NCBI RefSeq assembly: GCF_000236805.1
Contig: NZ_AGFX01000011.1
Coordinates: 620,001-684,000 of the forward strand
Reading direction: 5' to 3'
DNA: 64,000 bases
From: Paenibacillus peoriae KCTC 3763
GTDB lineage: Bacteria > Bacillota > Bacilli > Paenibacillales > Paenibacillaceae
Below, piece by piece: positions 1 to 8,229 of the stretch (its first letter is position 1; each line of letters starts with the position of its first letter). Below the pieces are notes generated by a model. The model ran no database searches. It saw only the letters and a program-made list of their open reading frames with translations, and was not told the origin of the DNA. The position numbers and the translations under genes are program-made.

Positions 1-373
1 TGCCCCGGCAGTCCAGATTCAAGCCATCCGCAATGACGTGTTTGCCACAATAAGCCAACTCCTGTATCAGAGCCATAATATGACGGCTGAAAAACTGGAC
101 TTCATCAAAGGCGACCACGTCGGCCTCCTTCGTTTCTTCCAAAATACGCTGAACTAGCTCATCTGTGAGTTTTCTTGGAATAGAAATAGCGGGCAGCCGA
201 TATCCGATGCGGCTTACAATTTCGTCCTTGGCGTAGCGATTATCTTCAGCCGGTTTGTATGCAATCACCTTGCGGTGCCCGTATTGGATTAGTTTTTGAC
301 AGCGGCGAATCAATTCACCGGATTTTTCACTAAACATGGGGCCTGTAATAATCGTAATTCGTCCTGTAGGCAA
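1..373 (-). CDS. tdk: thymidine kinase (partial, C-terminus outside window)
   Basis: Type II thymidine kinase, which phosphorylates thymidine to dTMP for pyrimidine salvage in the cytosol. About 124 codons are visible from a TTG start that follows a GAGAGGGG Shine-Dalgarno; an in-frame TAG lies just upstream, so no longer start exists. Visible family marks are the P-loop region GPMFSEKSGELIRR, the DNRYA segment, the Walker-B DEVQFF and GLNLDCRG. The zinc-binding C-terminal part runs off the window. Oddity: the P-loop carries Glu where the family has an almost invariant Gly before Lys-Ser, and Gly where Glu is usual two residues later. The family call is safe; whether the enzyme is active is not. 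Confidence 0.88.
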   Translation of the reverse strand, partial: MPTGRITIITGPMFSEKSGELIRRCQKLIQYGHRKVIAYKPAEDNRYAKDEIVSRIGYRLPAISIPRKLTDELVQRILEETKEADVVAFDEVQFFSRHIMALIQELAYCGKHVIADGLNLDCRG

Positions 374-602
374 CGCGAATTCCCCTCTCTATATCATGCG
401 CATAACGATGTGAATCATCATTTTCCTAAAGAAAATGCCATTATAGATTACCATAATGAGTAGCATGCAGACCAGAGAAAATATATTGTTTTTCGACATG
501 TTTGTGTATATCTGTTTTTGAATGTAAATGTGGTCGTCATTGCTCTGCTGCCACGGGCATGATATGGTGAAGTGTAGTGGAAAGAAGGGAAGAGGGATAG
601 GC

Positions 603-815
603 ATGGGCCAAAATGATACGGATTATAATGCTAGAAAAAGAACATTGCTGGAGCAAGGGCTGATAAGCCTGCAAGCACAGGAATTGATCTCTGAGCTGGA
701 GATAGAACTGAATCTTCTGCGCCAGCAAAATGAATCGTTCCGTAATGCGTTGCGAGCCAAGTCAGCTCAAAACCCAAGGATGTCTACTAAATTGCGGGAT
801 GCACTGTACGAATGA
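603..815 (+). CDS. small hypothetical protein, predicted coiled coil (70 aa)
   Basis: I do not recognise this protein. The ATG at 603 is chosen over an upstream in-frame ATG at 528 because AAGAGGG lies about six bases before it. The product is hydrophilic and mostly helical by composition (segment LISELEIELNLLRQQNESF with leucines at heptad-like spacing), with a basic C-terminal part. There is no signal peptide or membrane segment. It lies between divergently oriented tdk and the bkd operon, 84 bp before lpdV, and could be a short monocistronic gene. Function is unknown; it might simply be a small DNA- or protein-binding helix pair. Confidence 0.6.
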   Translation: MGQNDTDYNARKRTLLEQGLISLQAQELISELEIELNLLRQQNESFRNALRAKSAQNPRMSTKLRDALYE

Positions 816-838
816 GCTGTGTGCATAAACGCTATATT

Positions 839-866
839 TTGTATAGAGAAATAAAGAGAGTACAAT
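839..866 (+). promoter_or_regulatory. possible sigma-A promoter for lpdV
   Basis: A good -10 (TACAAT, 861-866) sits 16 bp after a weak -35 (TTGTAT, 839-844), about 35 bp before the lpdV start codon and its GGAGGAG ribosome site. This is pattern matching only. Confidence 0.35.
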
Positions 867-899
867 AAGCTATATAATCATAGTTAATGGAGGAGAAGC

Positions 900-2321
900 A
901 TGACTATACATTGTGATGTCGCTATTTTAGGTGGGGGAACCGGGGGATATGTGGCGGCGATTCGTGCGGCCCAGCTCGGTAAGGAAGTCGTTATTATCGA
1001 AAAGGACAAGCTTGGCGGAACCTGTCTGCATCGTGGTTGTATTCCGAGCAAGGCTTTGCTGCGCAGCGCGGAAGTATATGCAACAATTAAGGAAAGTGCG
1101 CAATTTGGCATCGAGACGTCGGGTGCGCAGCTTGTGTTCCCTAAAGTACAGGAGCGTAAGGAAGCCGTGGTAGAGCAGTTGCATCAGGGGGTTCAATTTT
1201 TGATGCGTAAAAATAAAATCACGGTACTGAGCGGTAAGGGACGCGTGATTGGACCGTCGATTTTTTCACCAAAAAGCGGTGCAGTTGCTGTGGAGCTGGA
1301 AGATGGTGAGATGGAGACGGTCGTTCCTGCCCATCTCATTATTGCGACCGGATCACGCCCGCGTGTGCTGCCCGGATTGGAGCCGGATGGCGAATTTATT
1401 CTAAGCAGTGACGAAGCGCTGATGCTGGAAGAATTACCTGCGTCCCTAATCATCGTAGGTGGGGGTGTCATTGGGGTGGAATGGGCTTCCATGCTAAATG
1501 ATTTTGGCGTAAAGGTTACCGTAGTGGAGGCAGCCAATCGGCTTATTCCAACTGAGGATGAGGATATTTCGCGTGAAATGCAGCGCTTGTTAACCAAGCG
1601 TGGGGTTAAGGTGCTGACGGGCTCGCAGGTGCTGGCTGAAACGTATGGCAAGGATGGGGAAGGCATACAGATTGACGTACAAAAAGGGGATGAAACCGAA
1701 ACCCTCAGCGCCTCCAAGCTGCTCATTTCAGTAGGCCGTCAGGCGAATGTGGAAAATATCGGCCTGGAAAATACCGATATTCGGGTAGAACGCAGCTTTA
1801 TTTCGGTTAATGAGCATTTACAGACGAATGAACCGCATATCTATGCCATCGGGGATTGCATCGGGGGCTTACAGCTGGCGCATGCGGCGAGTCATGAAGG
1901 CTTACAGGCGGTTCATCATCTGGCGGGCGAAGATTTTCACAGCGTACCGAATCATCTGATTCCGCGTTGCATTTATACACGTCCTGAGGCAGCAAGTGTC
2001 GGCTTGACGGAGCAAGAGGCACGTGAGCGGGGACATCAGGTGAAAACAGGAAAGTTCCCTTTTCAAGCTATCGGAAAATCGCTCGTATACGGCAGTCGGG
2101 ACGGGTTTGTCAAGGTAGTCGCTGACAAGGAAACGAATGATATTCTCGGTGTACATATGATCGGCACGCATGTGACGGACCTTATAAGCGAGGCGGCCCT
2201 TGCACAATTGCTGGATGCCACGCCTTGGGAAGTCGGACAGCTTATTCACCCGCATCCGACGTTGTCAGAGATTTTGGGAGAAGCGATGCTGGCGGTTGAT
2301 GGACAGGCAATCGGCATATAA
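900..2321 (+). CDS. lpdV: dihydrolipoyl dehydrogenase, E3 of branched-chain 2-oxoacid dehydrogenase
   Basis: FAD-dependent E3 that reoxidises the dihydrolipoyl arm of BkdB and passes electrons to NAD+. The 473-residue protein shows the N-terminal FAD Rossmann motif GGGTGG, the redox disulfide GGTCLHRGCIPSK (Cys-x4-Cys), the NAD-binding GGGVIGVEWAS near residue 190, the second FAD motif YAIGDCIGG and the C-terminal HPHPTLSE that supplies the active-site His-Glu pair of the partner subunit. ATG follows GGAGGAG. It is the first gene of the bkd cluster; ptb, bcd and buk, which precede it in Bacillus, are not here. The position beside bkdAA supports the LpdV assignment over the pyruvate dehydrogenase E3. 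Confidence 0.93.
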   Translation: MTIHCDVAILGGGTGGYVAAIRAAQLGKEVVIIEKDKLGGTCLHRGCIPSKALLRSAEVYATIKESAQFGIETSGAQLVFPKVQERKEAVVEQLHQGVQFLMRKNKITVLSGKGRVIGPSIFSPKSGAVAVELEDGEMETVVPAHLIIATGSRPRVLPGLEPDGEFILSSDEALMLEELPASLIIVGGGVIGVEWASMLNDFGVKVTVVEAANRLIPTEDEDISREMQRLLTKRGVKVLTGSQVLAETYGKDGEGIQIDVQKGDETETLSASKLLISVGRQANVENIGLENTDIRVERSFISVNEHLQTNEPHIYAIGDCIGGLQLAHAASHEGLQAVHHLAGEDFHSVPNHLIPRCIYTRPEAASVGLTEQEARERGHQVKTGKFPFQAIGKSLVYGSRDGFVKVVADKETNDILGVHMIGTHVTDLISEAALAQLLDATPWEVGQLIHPHPTLSEILGEAMLAVDGQAIGI

Positions 2322-2366
2322 ACCATTCAAATAAATCGGTGCTTTTCTTTTTGGAGAGAAAAGGAT

Positions 2367-2419
2367 TATAATGGGGTTAGTCAGAGTTTAGTACCAGGTT
2401 TTAAGACAAGATGGTACTA
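2367..2419 (+). promoter_or_regulatory. possible internal promoter with dyad ahead of bkdAA
   Basis: In the 141-bp gap after lpdV a perfect TATAAT (2367-2372) lacks a good -35. Just downstream, TAGTACC (2389-2395) and GGTACTA (2413-2419) form a perfect inverted repeat with a 17-base spacer, where an operator or RNA hairpin would act on bkdAA-bkdAB-bkdB alone. The function is inferred. Confidence 0.35.
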
Positions 2420-2462
2420 GGTGCTGGTAGTAGGACGTTTTGATACTTAAGGAGGTGCCTCG

Positions 2463-3491
2463 ATGAGTTCAAAAGGCGCTGTAGACGCTGGTTTCAGACA
2501 TGAACAGCTGGGACTTACCCACGGACAAGTAATTGATATGTACAGATATATGCTGCTTGCAAGAAGATTTGATGAGCGTAATATGCTCCTGCAGCGGGCA
2601 GGAAAAATTAATTTTCACGTTTCCGGCATTGGTCAGGAAGCGGCACAAGTAGGGGCGGCTTTCGGTCTGGATCGGGAGAAGGATTATTTTCTTCCGTATT
2701 ACCGGGATTACGGATTCGTGCTTGCTGTGGGGATGACTCCGCGCGAGCTGATGCTGTCAGCATTTGCCAAGGCAGATGATCCGAATAGCGGCGGACGCCA
2801 GATGCCGGGTCACTTTGGCAGTAAACGGCTGCGAATTGTGACAGGCTCCAGTCCAGTGACAACACAGGTTCCGCATGCAGTGGGTGTAGCGCTGGCTGCC
2901 AAAATGCAGAAAAAGGATTTTGTATCGTTTGTCACATTTGGGGAAGGCTCCAGTAATCAGGGGGATTTTCACGAGGGTTGTAACTTTGCAGGTGTACAGA
3001 AGCTACCGGTCATCATTATGTGCGAGAACAATCAGTATGCAATATCAGTACCGATTCATAAACAGCTGGCGGGCAAGGTGAGCGATCGTGCTTTGGGCTA
3101 CGGGTTCCCTGGAATTCGGGTCGATGGTAACGATGCGCTGGCCGTATATGCGGCTGTGAAGGAAGCGCGTGAACGTGCTGTTCGCGGCGATGGTCCGACG
3201 TTGATCGAAGCGATGATGTACCGTCTGTCTCCTCACTCTACCTCGGATAATGATCTGGCTTACCGGACCAAGGAAGAAGTGGATGAGAACTGGGCCAAGG
3301 ACGGTGTAGCCCGCATGAAAAATTATTTGATCGAATGCGGCATTTGGGATGAGGCCAAGGACGCTGATTTGTCGGCTGAGTTGTTGCTCGAAGTCAAGGA
3401 AGCGATTGAATATGCAGATCTTGCTCCTTTTCCGAAGCCTGAAGATACGCTGCTGCATGTGTATGCCGACAGCGATGGGGAGGGCCGGTAA
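2463..3491 (+). CDS. bkdAA: branched-chain 2-oxoacid dehydrogenase E1 alpha subunit
   Basis: Thiamine-diphosphate E1 alpha chain, which decarboxylates branched-chain 2-oxoacids (from Val, Leu, Ile) and acylates the lipoyl group of BkdB. The 342-residue protein has the alpha-chain TPP site GEGSSNQGDFHEG through ENNQYAIS, and the phosphorylation-loop region YRLSPHSTSDND typical of the branched-chain E1 family. It follows AAGGAGGTG and is separated from bkdAB by 2 bp, so the two are translated together. In Paenibacillus and Bacillus the acyl-CoA products prime anteiso- and iso-fatty acid synthesis. Confidence 0.93.
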   Translation: MSSKGAVDAGFRHEQLGLTHGQVIDMYRYMLLARRFDERNMLLQRAGKINFHVSGIGQEAAQVGAAFGLDREKDYFLPYYRDYGFVLAVGMTPRELMLSAFAKADDPNSGGRQMPGHFGSKRLRIVTGSSPVTTQVPHAVGVALAAKMQKKDFVSFVTFGEGSSNQGDFHEGCNFAGVQKLPVIIMCENNQYAISVPIHKQLAGKVSDRALGYGFPGIRVDGNDALAVYAAVKEARERAVRGDGPTLIEAMMYRLSPHSTSDNDLAYRTKEEVDENWAKDGVARMKNYLIECGIWDEAKDADLSAELLLEVKEAIEYADLAPFPKPEDTLLHVYADSDGEGR

Positions 3492-3493
3492 TT

Positions 3494-4480
3494 ATGGCGA
3501 TTATGGAATATATTGATGCGATTCGCCTGGCCATGAAAGAAGAAATGGAGCAGGATGAAACGGTTTTTGTACTGGGAGAGGATGTCGGCGTGAAGGGCGG
3601 CGTCTTTACGACGACCAAGGGTCTTATGGAGCAATTCGGCGAGCAGCGTGTCATGGATACGCCATTGGCAGAGTCGGCCATTGCCGGGGTTGCGATTGGT
3701 GCAGCCATGTACGGAATGAAGCCGATTGCTGAAATGCAATACTCGGACTTCATGCTTCCGGCGACGAACCAGATTATTAGTGAAGCGGCTAAAATCCGCT
3801 ATCGCTCTAACAACGACTGGAATTGTCCTGTTGTCATCCGCGCGCCAATCGGCGGGGGTATTTTTGGCGGCTTGTATCACTCGCAGTGTCCGGAGTCGAT
3901 CTTTTTTGGTACACCAGGACTGAAAATTGTAGCGCCTTTTACACCTTATGACGCCAAAGGATTGCTGAAGGCTGCCATTCGTGACCCTGATCCGGTGCTG
4001 TTTTTTGAAAATAAAAAATCCTACAAGCTGATCAAGGGTGAAGTGCCTGAGGATGATTATATCGTCCCGATTGGCAAGGCCAATCTATTGCGTGAGGGTG
4101 ACGATATTACGGTTATTGGCTACAGCCAGCCGCTGCATTTTGTGATGCAGGCTGCTGAGGAACTGGAGAAGGAAGAGGGCATTACCGCACACGTTGTGGA
4201 TTTGCGCACACTCCAGCCGCTGGACCGTCAGGCCATTATTGAGGCTGCGCGCCATACTGGCAAGGTACTTATCGTGCATGAGGACAACAAAACGGGCGGC
4301 ATCGGCGCTGAGGTATCAGCCATTATTAATGAGGAATGTTTATTCGAGCTGGATGCCCCGATTGAGCGACTGTGCGCTCCTGATGTACCAGCCATGCCGA
4401 TCAGTCCACCCATGGAGAAATTTTATATGTTGAATAAGGACAAAGTGAAGGAAGCCATGCGTCGTCTTGCCATGTTTTAG
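3494..4480 (+). CDS. bkdAB: branched-chain 2-oxoacid dehydrogenase E1 beta subunit
   Basis: Beta chain of the E1 alpha2-beta2 heterotetramer; it completes the thiamine-diphosphate site and binds the E2 core. The 328 residues match the transketolase-like family: GEDVGVKGGVFTTTKGL near residue 30, the conserved PIAEMQYSDF and FFENKKSYK segments, and the C-terminal transketolase domain with VVDLRTLQPLD and HEDNKTGGIG. The gap to bkdAA is 2 bp and to bkdB 87 bp. Nothing is truncated. Confidence 0.93.
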   Translation: MAIMEYIDAIRLAMKEEMEQDETVFVLGEDVGVKGGVFTTTKGLMEQFGEQRVMDTPLAESAIAGVAIGAAMYGMKPIAEMQYSDFMLPATNQIISEAAKIRYRSNNDWNCPVVIRAPIGGGIFGGLYHSQCPESIFFGTPGLKIVAPFTPYDAKGLLKAAIRDPDPVLFFENKKSYKLIKGEVPEDDYIVPIGKANLLREGDDITVIGYSQPLHFVMQAAEELEKEEGITAHVVDLRTLQPLDRQAIIEAARHTGKVLIVHEDNKTGGIGAEVSAIINEECLFELDAPIERLCAPDVPAMPISPPMEKFYMLNKDKVKEAMRRLAMF

Positions 4481-4519
4481 AATGGAGCAGATTGGACGAA
4501 AGCATTCCAAAAGTGTAGC

Positions 4520-4543
4520 GAGGGCAGCGGAAAACGCGCCCTC
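4520..4543 (+). other. intercistronic stem-loop between bkdAB and bkdB
   Basis: GAGGGC-a-GCG pairs with CGC-GCCCTC around a short GAAAA-type loop, giving a GC-rich RNA hairpin with one bulge and no following U-run. It is therefore not an ordinary terminator; an mRNA-processing or stability element that sets the E2 to E1 ratio is a plausible inference. Confidence 0.5.
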
Positions 4544-4567
4544 CTATGATGTTAAGGAGCTGAAAAA

Positions 4568-5947
4568 ATGTCAGACCAAACCCAATGGAACGACGTGACC
4601 ATGCCTCAATTGGCAGAATCGCTCGTATCGGCGACTATTGCCAAATGGCTGAAACAACCTGGTGACACGGTGGAGCAGTTTGAACCGATTTGCGAGGTCA
4701 TTACAGATAAAGTAAATGCGGAAATCCCATCCACATTGGACGGAATTATGGGTGATCTGTTAGCAGAAGAAGGTCAGACGGTAGCAGTAGGTGAGTTGAT
4801 TTGCCGTATCCAGACCAAGTCGGCTGTACCTGCGGTATCAGCAACTTCTGCTGCGCCAGCAGTCCCTGGCAATACACAAGCTCAGCAGGGAGCTGCTTCT
4901 GATCAGTCGATGCGGGGACGTTTTTCCCCGGCGGTACAAACGTTGGCTGCTCAACACAATGTGGACTTAAGTCGAGTACCGGGCACGGGTATGGGGGGAC
5001 GAATTACCCGCAAGGATGTCCTGAATTATGTGCAGCAGGGTGGCTCTGCTCAGGCTGTAGTACCAGAACAGCCAACCGGAACGGCGCAGGGACAAGGCTC
5101 GCCTTTTACTGGAATACAGCCTTCCGCCGCTCAGCTAAGTACACCGATTCAACATATGGACCCTGCTATTCCGGTGCGCAACAGCGGTATTCATTTAACG
5201 GAGGCGCCAAAGGTTCCTATGATTGAGGTTGAGGGTGACAGCCATAACAGATCAGAATATTTTATTGATGTGACACCTATTCGGAGTGCGATTGCCCGCA
5301 ATATGCGGCAAAGTGTTTCAGAAATTCCACATGCCTGGACGATGATTGAGGTGGATGTGACCAATCTGGTGATGCTCCGCAACAAGATCAAAAACGAGTT
5401 CAAGCAAAAAGAAGGGATCAACATTACGTACCTCGCTTTCCTCATGAAAGCAGTCGTGAATGCGATCAAGGAATATCCAATCATGAACTCGGTGTGGGCA
5501 GTGGATAAAATTATCGTCAAAAGAGATATCAATATTTCACTGGCTGTGGGTACGGAGGATTCAGTCCTCACCCCTGTTATCAAAAAGGCGGATCAGAAAA
5601 ATATTGCCGGCCTGGCTCGTGAAATCGAAGATTTGGCTCGTAAAACACGGGAGGGAACGCTCAAACTGGATGATATGCAGGGCGGAACATTCACCGTTAA
5701 CAACACGGGCTCCTTTGGTTCAATTCTGTCTTATCCGGTGATCAACTATCCGCAGGCAGCCATCCTCACCTTTGAATCCATCGTCAAAAGACCGGTGGTC
5801 ATTGATGATATGATTGCGGTTCGCTCGATGGCTAATCTGTGCTTGTCGCTGGATCATCGCATTCTGGACGGTGTCATTTGCGGACGATTCCTGCAACGGG
5901 TCAAAGAAAACCTGGAAGGCTACACCTTGGATACGAAGCTGTACTAA
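4568..5947 (+). CDS. bkdB: branched-chain 2-oxoacid dehydrogenase E2, lipoamide acyltransferase
   Basis: Core subunit that carries the acyl group on lipoyl-lysine and transfers it to CoA. Order of domains in 459 residues: one lipoyl domain (1-80, lipoyl Lys in ITDKVNAEIPS), an Ala/Pro-rich linker, the peripheral-subunit-binding domain (about 115-155, FSPAVQTLAAQHNVD and GTGMGGRITRKDV), a second linker, then the catalytic domain with LSLDHRILDG containing the HxxxDG motif near residue 430. RBS AAGGAG precedes the ATG. Its lipoyl group would be supplied through LipB, encoded immediately downstream. Confidence 0.93.
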   Translation: MSDQTQWNDVTMPQLAESLVSATIAKWLKQPGDTVEQFEPICEVITDKVNAEIPSTLDGIMGDLLAEEGQTVAVGELICRIQTKSAVPAVSATSAAPAVPGNTQAQQGAASDQSMRGRFSPAVQTLAAQHNVDLSRVPGTGMGGRITRKDVLNYVQQGGSAQAVVPEQPTGTAQGQGSPFTGIQPSAAQLSTPIQHMDPAIPVRNSGIHLTEAPKVPMIEVEGDSHNRSEYFIDVTPIRSAIARNMRQSVSEIPHAWTMIEVDVTNLVMLRNKIKNEFKQKEGINITYLAFLMKAVVNAIKEYPIMNSVWAVDKIIVKRDINISLAVGTEDSVLTPVIKKADQKNIAGLAREIEDLARKTREGTLKLDDMQGGTFTVNNTGSFGSILSYPVINYPQAAILTFESIVKRPVVIDDMIAVRSMANLCLSLDHRILDGVICGRFLQRVKENLEGYTLDTKLY

Positions 5948-6009
5948 TTATTCGAACAGCTGGGTCATCCGAACATTTGGGTAAATGGACGGGGAGGAAG
6001 TGACAGGCC

Positions 6010-6708
6010 GTGGACAGACGACCACTCGAAGTAACCTATATAGATAGAATGGAATATGCTCATGCATGGGACGTTCAGAAGGAGATCGTAGGGAAGCTGG
6101 ATGCTGGAGAAGCAAGGGAAACGCTTATGCTTCTCCAGCACCCACCGACCTACACGATTGGCTCTCAGCGGCATCCCGAGCATTTGCTGCTCACACCCGA
6201 GCAACTGGAGGCTCAGGGAATTAGCGTCTTTCAGATTGACCGTGGGGGAGACATTACATATCATGGGCCAGGACAACTTGTCGGATACCCTCTGCTTATG
6301 CTCGGTAATCGGGAGGCGTTGAATCTGCACGGTTACCTTCGGAGTTTGGAAGAAGTAATCATTCGGCTACTGGCAGCTCACGGGATTGAGGGGAATCGTA
6401 AGCCTGAATATACAGGGGTGTGGGTCGGGAATCTTAAAATTGCCGCCATCGGTGTGAAATTCAACAAGTGCAAGCACCGTCGAGGCTTTATAACCAGTCA
6501 TGGCTTCGCCTTCAACATCAAATCAGGGATTCAGCATGAGGGCTTTAAAGGTATTGTCCCATGTGGCATTCAGGAATATGGAGTGACTTCACTGGAGGAC
6601 TGTACACAGCAGACTTTTTCGGTGGAGCAAATTGCGAAGGAAATTGTTCCCCACTTCGAACAGCAATTTTCGTTTGCTGCGGAATGGCAAGCGCATTCCA
6701 AACCATAA
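6010..6708 (+). CDS. lipB: lipoyl(octanoyl) transferase LipB
   Basis: Transfers octanoyl from octanoyl-ACP to lipoyl domains, the first step of lipoate assembly. The 232-residue protein has the signature RGGDITYHGPGQLVGYPLL, the lysine-bearing segment KIAAIGVKFN and SHGFAFNI, and the acyl-binding Cys in IVPCGI. The start is GTG behind GGGGAGGAAG. Bacillus subtilis instead uses the LipM/LipL relay through GcvH, so a LipB here marks the Gram-negative-style route; its position directly after bkdB suggests supply of that E2. The insertion CKHRR in the middle is slightly unusual but the motifs are intact. Confidence 0.92.
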   Translation: MDRRPLEVTYIDRMEYAHAWDVQKEIVGKLDAGEARETLMLLQHPPTYTIGSQRHPEHLLLTPEQLEAQGISVFQIDRGGDITYHGPGQLVGYPLLMLGNREALNLHGYLRSLEEVIIRLLAAHGIEGNRKPEYTGVWVGNLKIAAIGVKFNKCKHRRGFITSHGFAFNIKSGIQHEGFKGIVPCGIQEYGVTSLEDCTQQTFSVEQIAKEIVPHFEQQFSFAAEWQAHSKP

Positions 6709-6713
6709 AGATA

Positions 6714-6750
6714 AGGCGGGCTATTACGTGATTGACACGACAGCCCGCCT
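6714..6750. terminator. dyad between convergent lipB and prli42
   Basis: AGGCGGGCT pairs perfectly with AGCCCGCCT over a 19-base loop, 6 bp past the lipB stop. T-runs are weak on both sides, so termination is inferred from position. Confidence 0.5.
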
Positions 6751-6830
6751 GTTTGCATTCACAACAGCTTGTCCGCTCACAGCTTTTACGGAGCCATGAA
6801 ACGGGCGAATACGTTGAACGCAGTTGGCCA

Positions 6831-6935
6831 TTATAGTGGCATAATGAACGGCTCGATGACCATAAACACCGTAGAGCCGACCATAGCAGCAAGCATAACA
6901 TAAACGAAAAAACGAACCCATTTTTTGTTAGACAT
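6831..6935 (-). CDS. prli42: stressosome-associated membrane microprotein Prli42 homolog (34 aa)
   Basis: A 34-residue protein starting MSNKKWVRFF and continuing as one hydrophobic segment, MLAAMVGSTVFMVIEPF. The ATG follows AAGGAGTTACAC, a strong ribosome site. Size, the basic N-terminus (S/T-N-K-K) and the single membrane helix match Prli42, the conserved Firmicute microprotein that in Listeria anchors the stressosome at the membrane. Recognition is from memory of the family, not from a search. The gene stands alone, convergent with lipB and divergent from the M20 peptidase gene. Confidence 0.75.
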   Translation of the reverse strand: MSNKKWVRFFVYVMLAAMVGSTVFMVIEPFIMPL

Positions 6936-7018
6936 GTGTAACTCCTTTTGTAAAGGTTTAAGTCATAGATGACCATCTATTCGTATTGTAACGTAATCGG
7001 GAAAGAGAGGAAAGTTTA

Positions 7019-8152
7019 ATGAGAGCAAAAGTAGTGAGAGACCGAATTGTACAGGAATTTATGGAACTGGTACAGGTGGACAGCGAAACGAAGTATGAGC
7101 AGGAAATATCACGTGTTTTGAAAGATAAATTTAATGCGCTTGGACTGGAGGTAACGGAAGACGATTCCCGTGAAAGAACCGGACATGGCTCAGGCAATCT
7201 GATTGTCACCTGGAAAGCGGAAGGTGTGGAGAAAGCACCCAAATTGTTTTTTACCTGCCACATGGATACCGTTACCCCGGGCAAAGGCATTAAGCCGCAG
7301 TTGGGTGAAGATGGCTGGATTCGCAGTGACGGTTCAACGATTCTGGGATCGGACGACAAGGCGGGTATTGCTGCCTTGTTTGAGGCGATTCGCGTCGTGC
7401 GCGAGCAGAACATTCCCCATGGTCAAATTCAATTCGTTATTACAGCTGGTGAGGAATCCGGTCTGATGGGTGCGCGGGCGATGAAGCCGGAAGTGCTGGA
7501 TTCGGACTTCGGGTATGCTTTGGATTCCAATGGGGAAGTGGGTTCCATTTGTATAGCTGCACCTACACAGGCACGTATTGAAATGAAGATTACAGGGAAA
7601 TCCGCGCATGCAGGAGTAAACCCTGAAGATGGCATTAGTGCCATTCAAGTCGCATCCAAAGCGATTTCTAACATGAAGCTGGGTCGAATTGATAAAGAAA
7701 CCACTGCAAACATCGGTAGCTTCGAAGGCGGCGGGGCAACGAATATTGTATGCGATTTTGTACTGATTCGCGCAGAGGCACGCAGTATTGTGCAGGAAAA
7801 GGTTAACCAGCAGATCCAGCATATGCGGGAAGCACTGGAAACTACAGCGCGTGAATTTGGCGCACAGGGTGATTTCCGCAGTGAGGTTATTTATCCGGCA
7901 TTCAGCTTTACGGAGCAGGATGAGGTTGTACAGGTTGCGCAGCGGGCGATTCAAGGGCTGGGCCTGCCAACATCGACCTTCCATTCCGGTGGTGGTTCAG
8001 ATGCCAATGTATTCAACGGACTGGGGATTCCAACGGTGAATTTGGCTGTGGGCTACCAGAACATTCATACAACAGAGGAAAAAATCAAGGCTGATGATCT
8101 GGTAAAGGTTGCTGAAGTCGTGGTAGCCTTGATTCAAGAGACGACCAAATAA
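7019..8152 (+). CDS. yqjE: M20-family peptidase, PepT-like (YqjE type)
   Basis: Zinc metallopeptidase of the M20/M25/M40 group, likely a cytosolic tri- or dipeptidase. In 377 residues the metal ligands are visible in order: FTCHMDTVTPG (His, Asp), GSDDKAG (bridging Asp), TAGEESGLMG (catalytic Glu and ligand Glu), DSNGEVGS (ligand Asp) and the C-terminal NIHTTEEK (last His). The dimerisation (lid) domain lies between, around KITGKSAHAGVNPE. It is a single gene with its own terminator. The exact peptide substrate cannot be read from sequence. Confidence 0.88.
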   Translation: MRAKVVRDRIVQEFMELVQVDSETKYEQEISRVLKDKFNALGLEVTEDDSRERTGHGSGNLIVTWKAEGVEKAPKLFFTCHMDTVTPGKGIKPQLGEDGWIRSDGSTILGSDDKAGIAALFEAIRVVREQNIPHGQIQFVITAGEESGLMGARAMKPEVLDSDFGYALDSNGEVGSICIAAPTQARIEMKITGKSAHAGVNPEDGISAIQVASKAISNMKLGRIDKETTANIGSFEGGGATNIVCDFVLIRAEARSIVQEKVNQQIQHMREALETTAREFGAQGDFRSEVIYPAFSFTEQDEVVQVAQRAIQGLGLPTSTFHSGGGSDANVFNGLGIPTVNLAVGYQNIHTTEEKIKADDLVKVAEVVVALIQETTK

Positions 8153-8170
8153 GGTTTGTATCATATTCAC

Positions 8171-8229
8171 AAAAAGGTTCAGGCTAAAGACAGGCAAAGT
8201 GTTCTTGTTTTTAGACCTGAACCTTTTTT
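8171..8229. terminator. terminator shared by the peptidase gene and mciZ
   Basis: AAAAAGGTTCAGG pairs with CCTGAACCTTTTTT, giving T-runs on both strands. The right arm lies inside the last codons of the minus-strand mciZ, so one structure ends both convergent genes. Confidence 0.8.
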
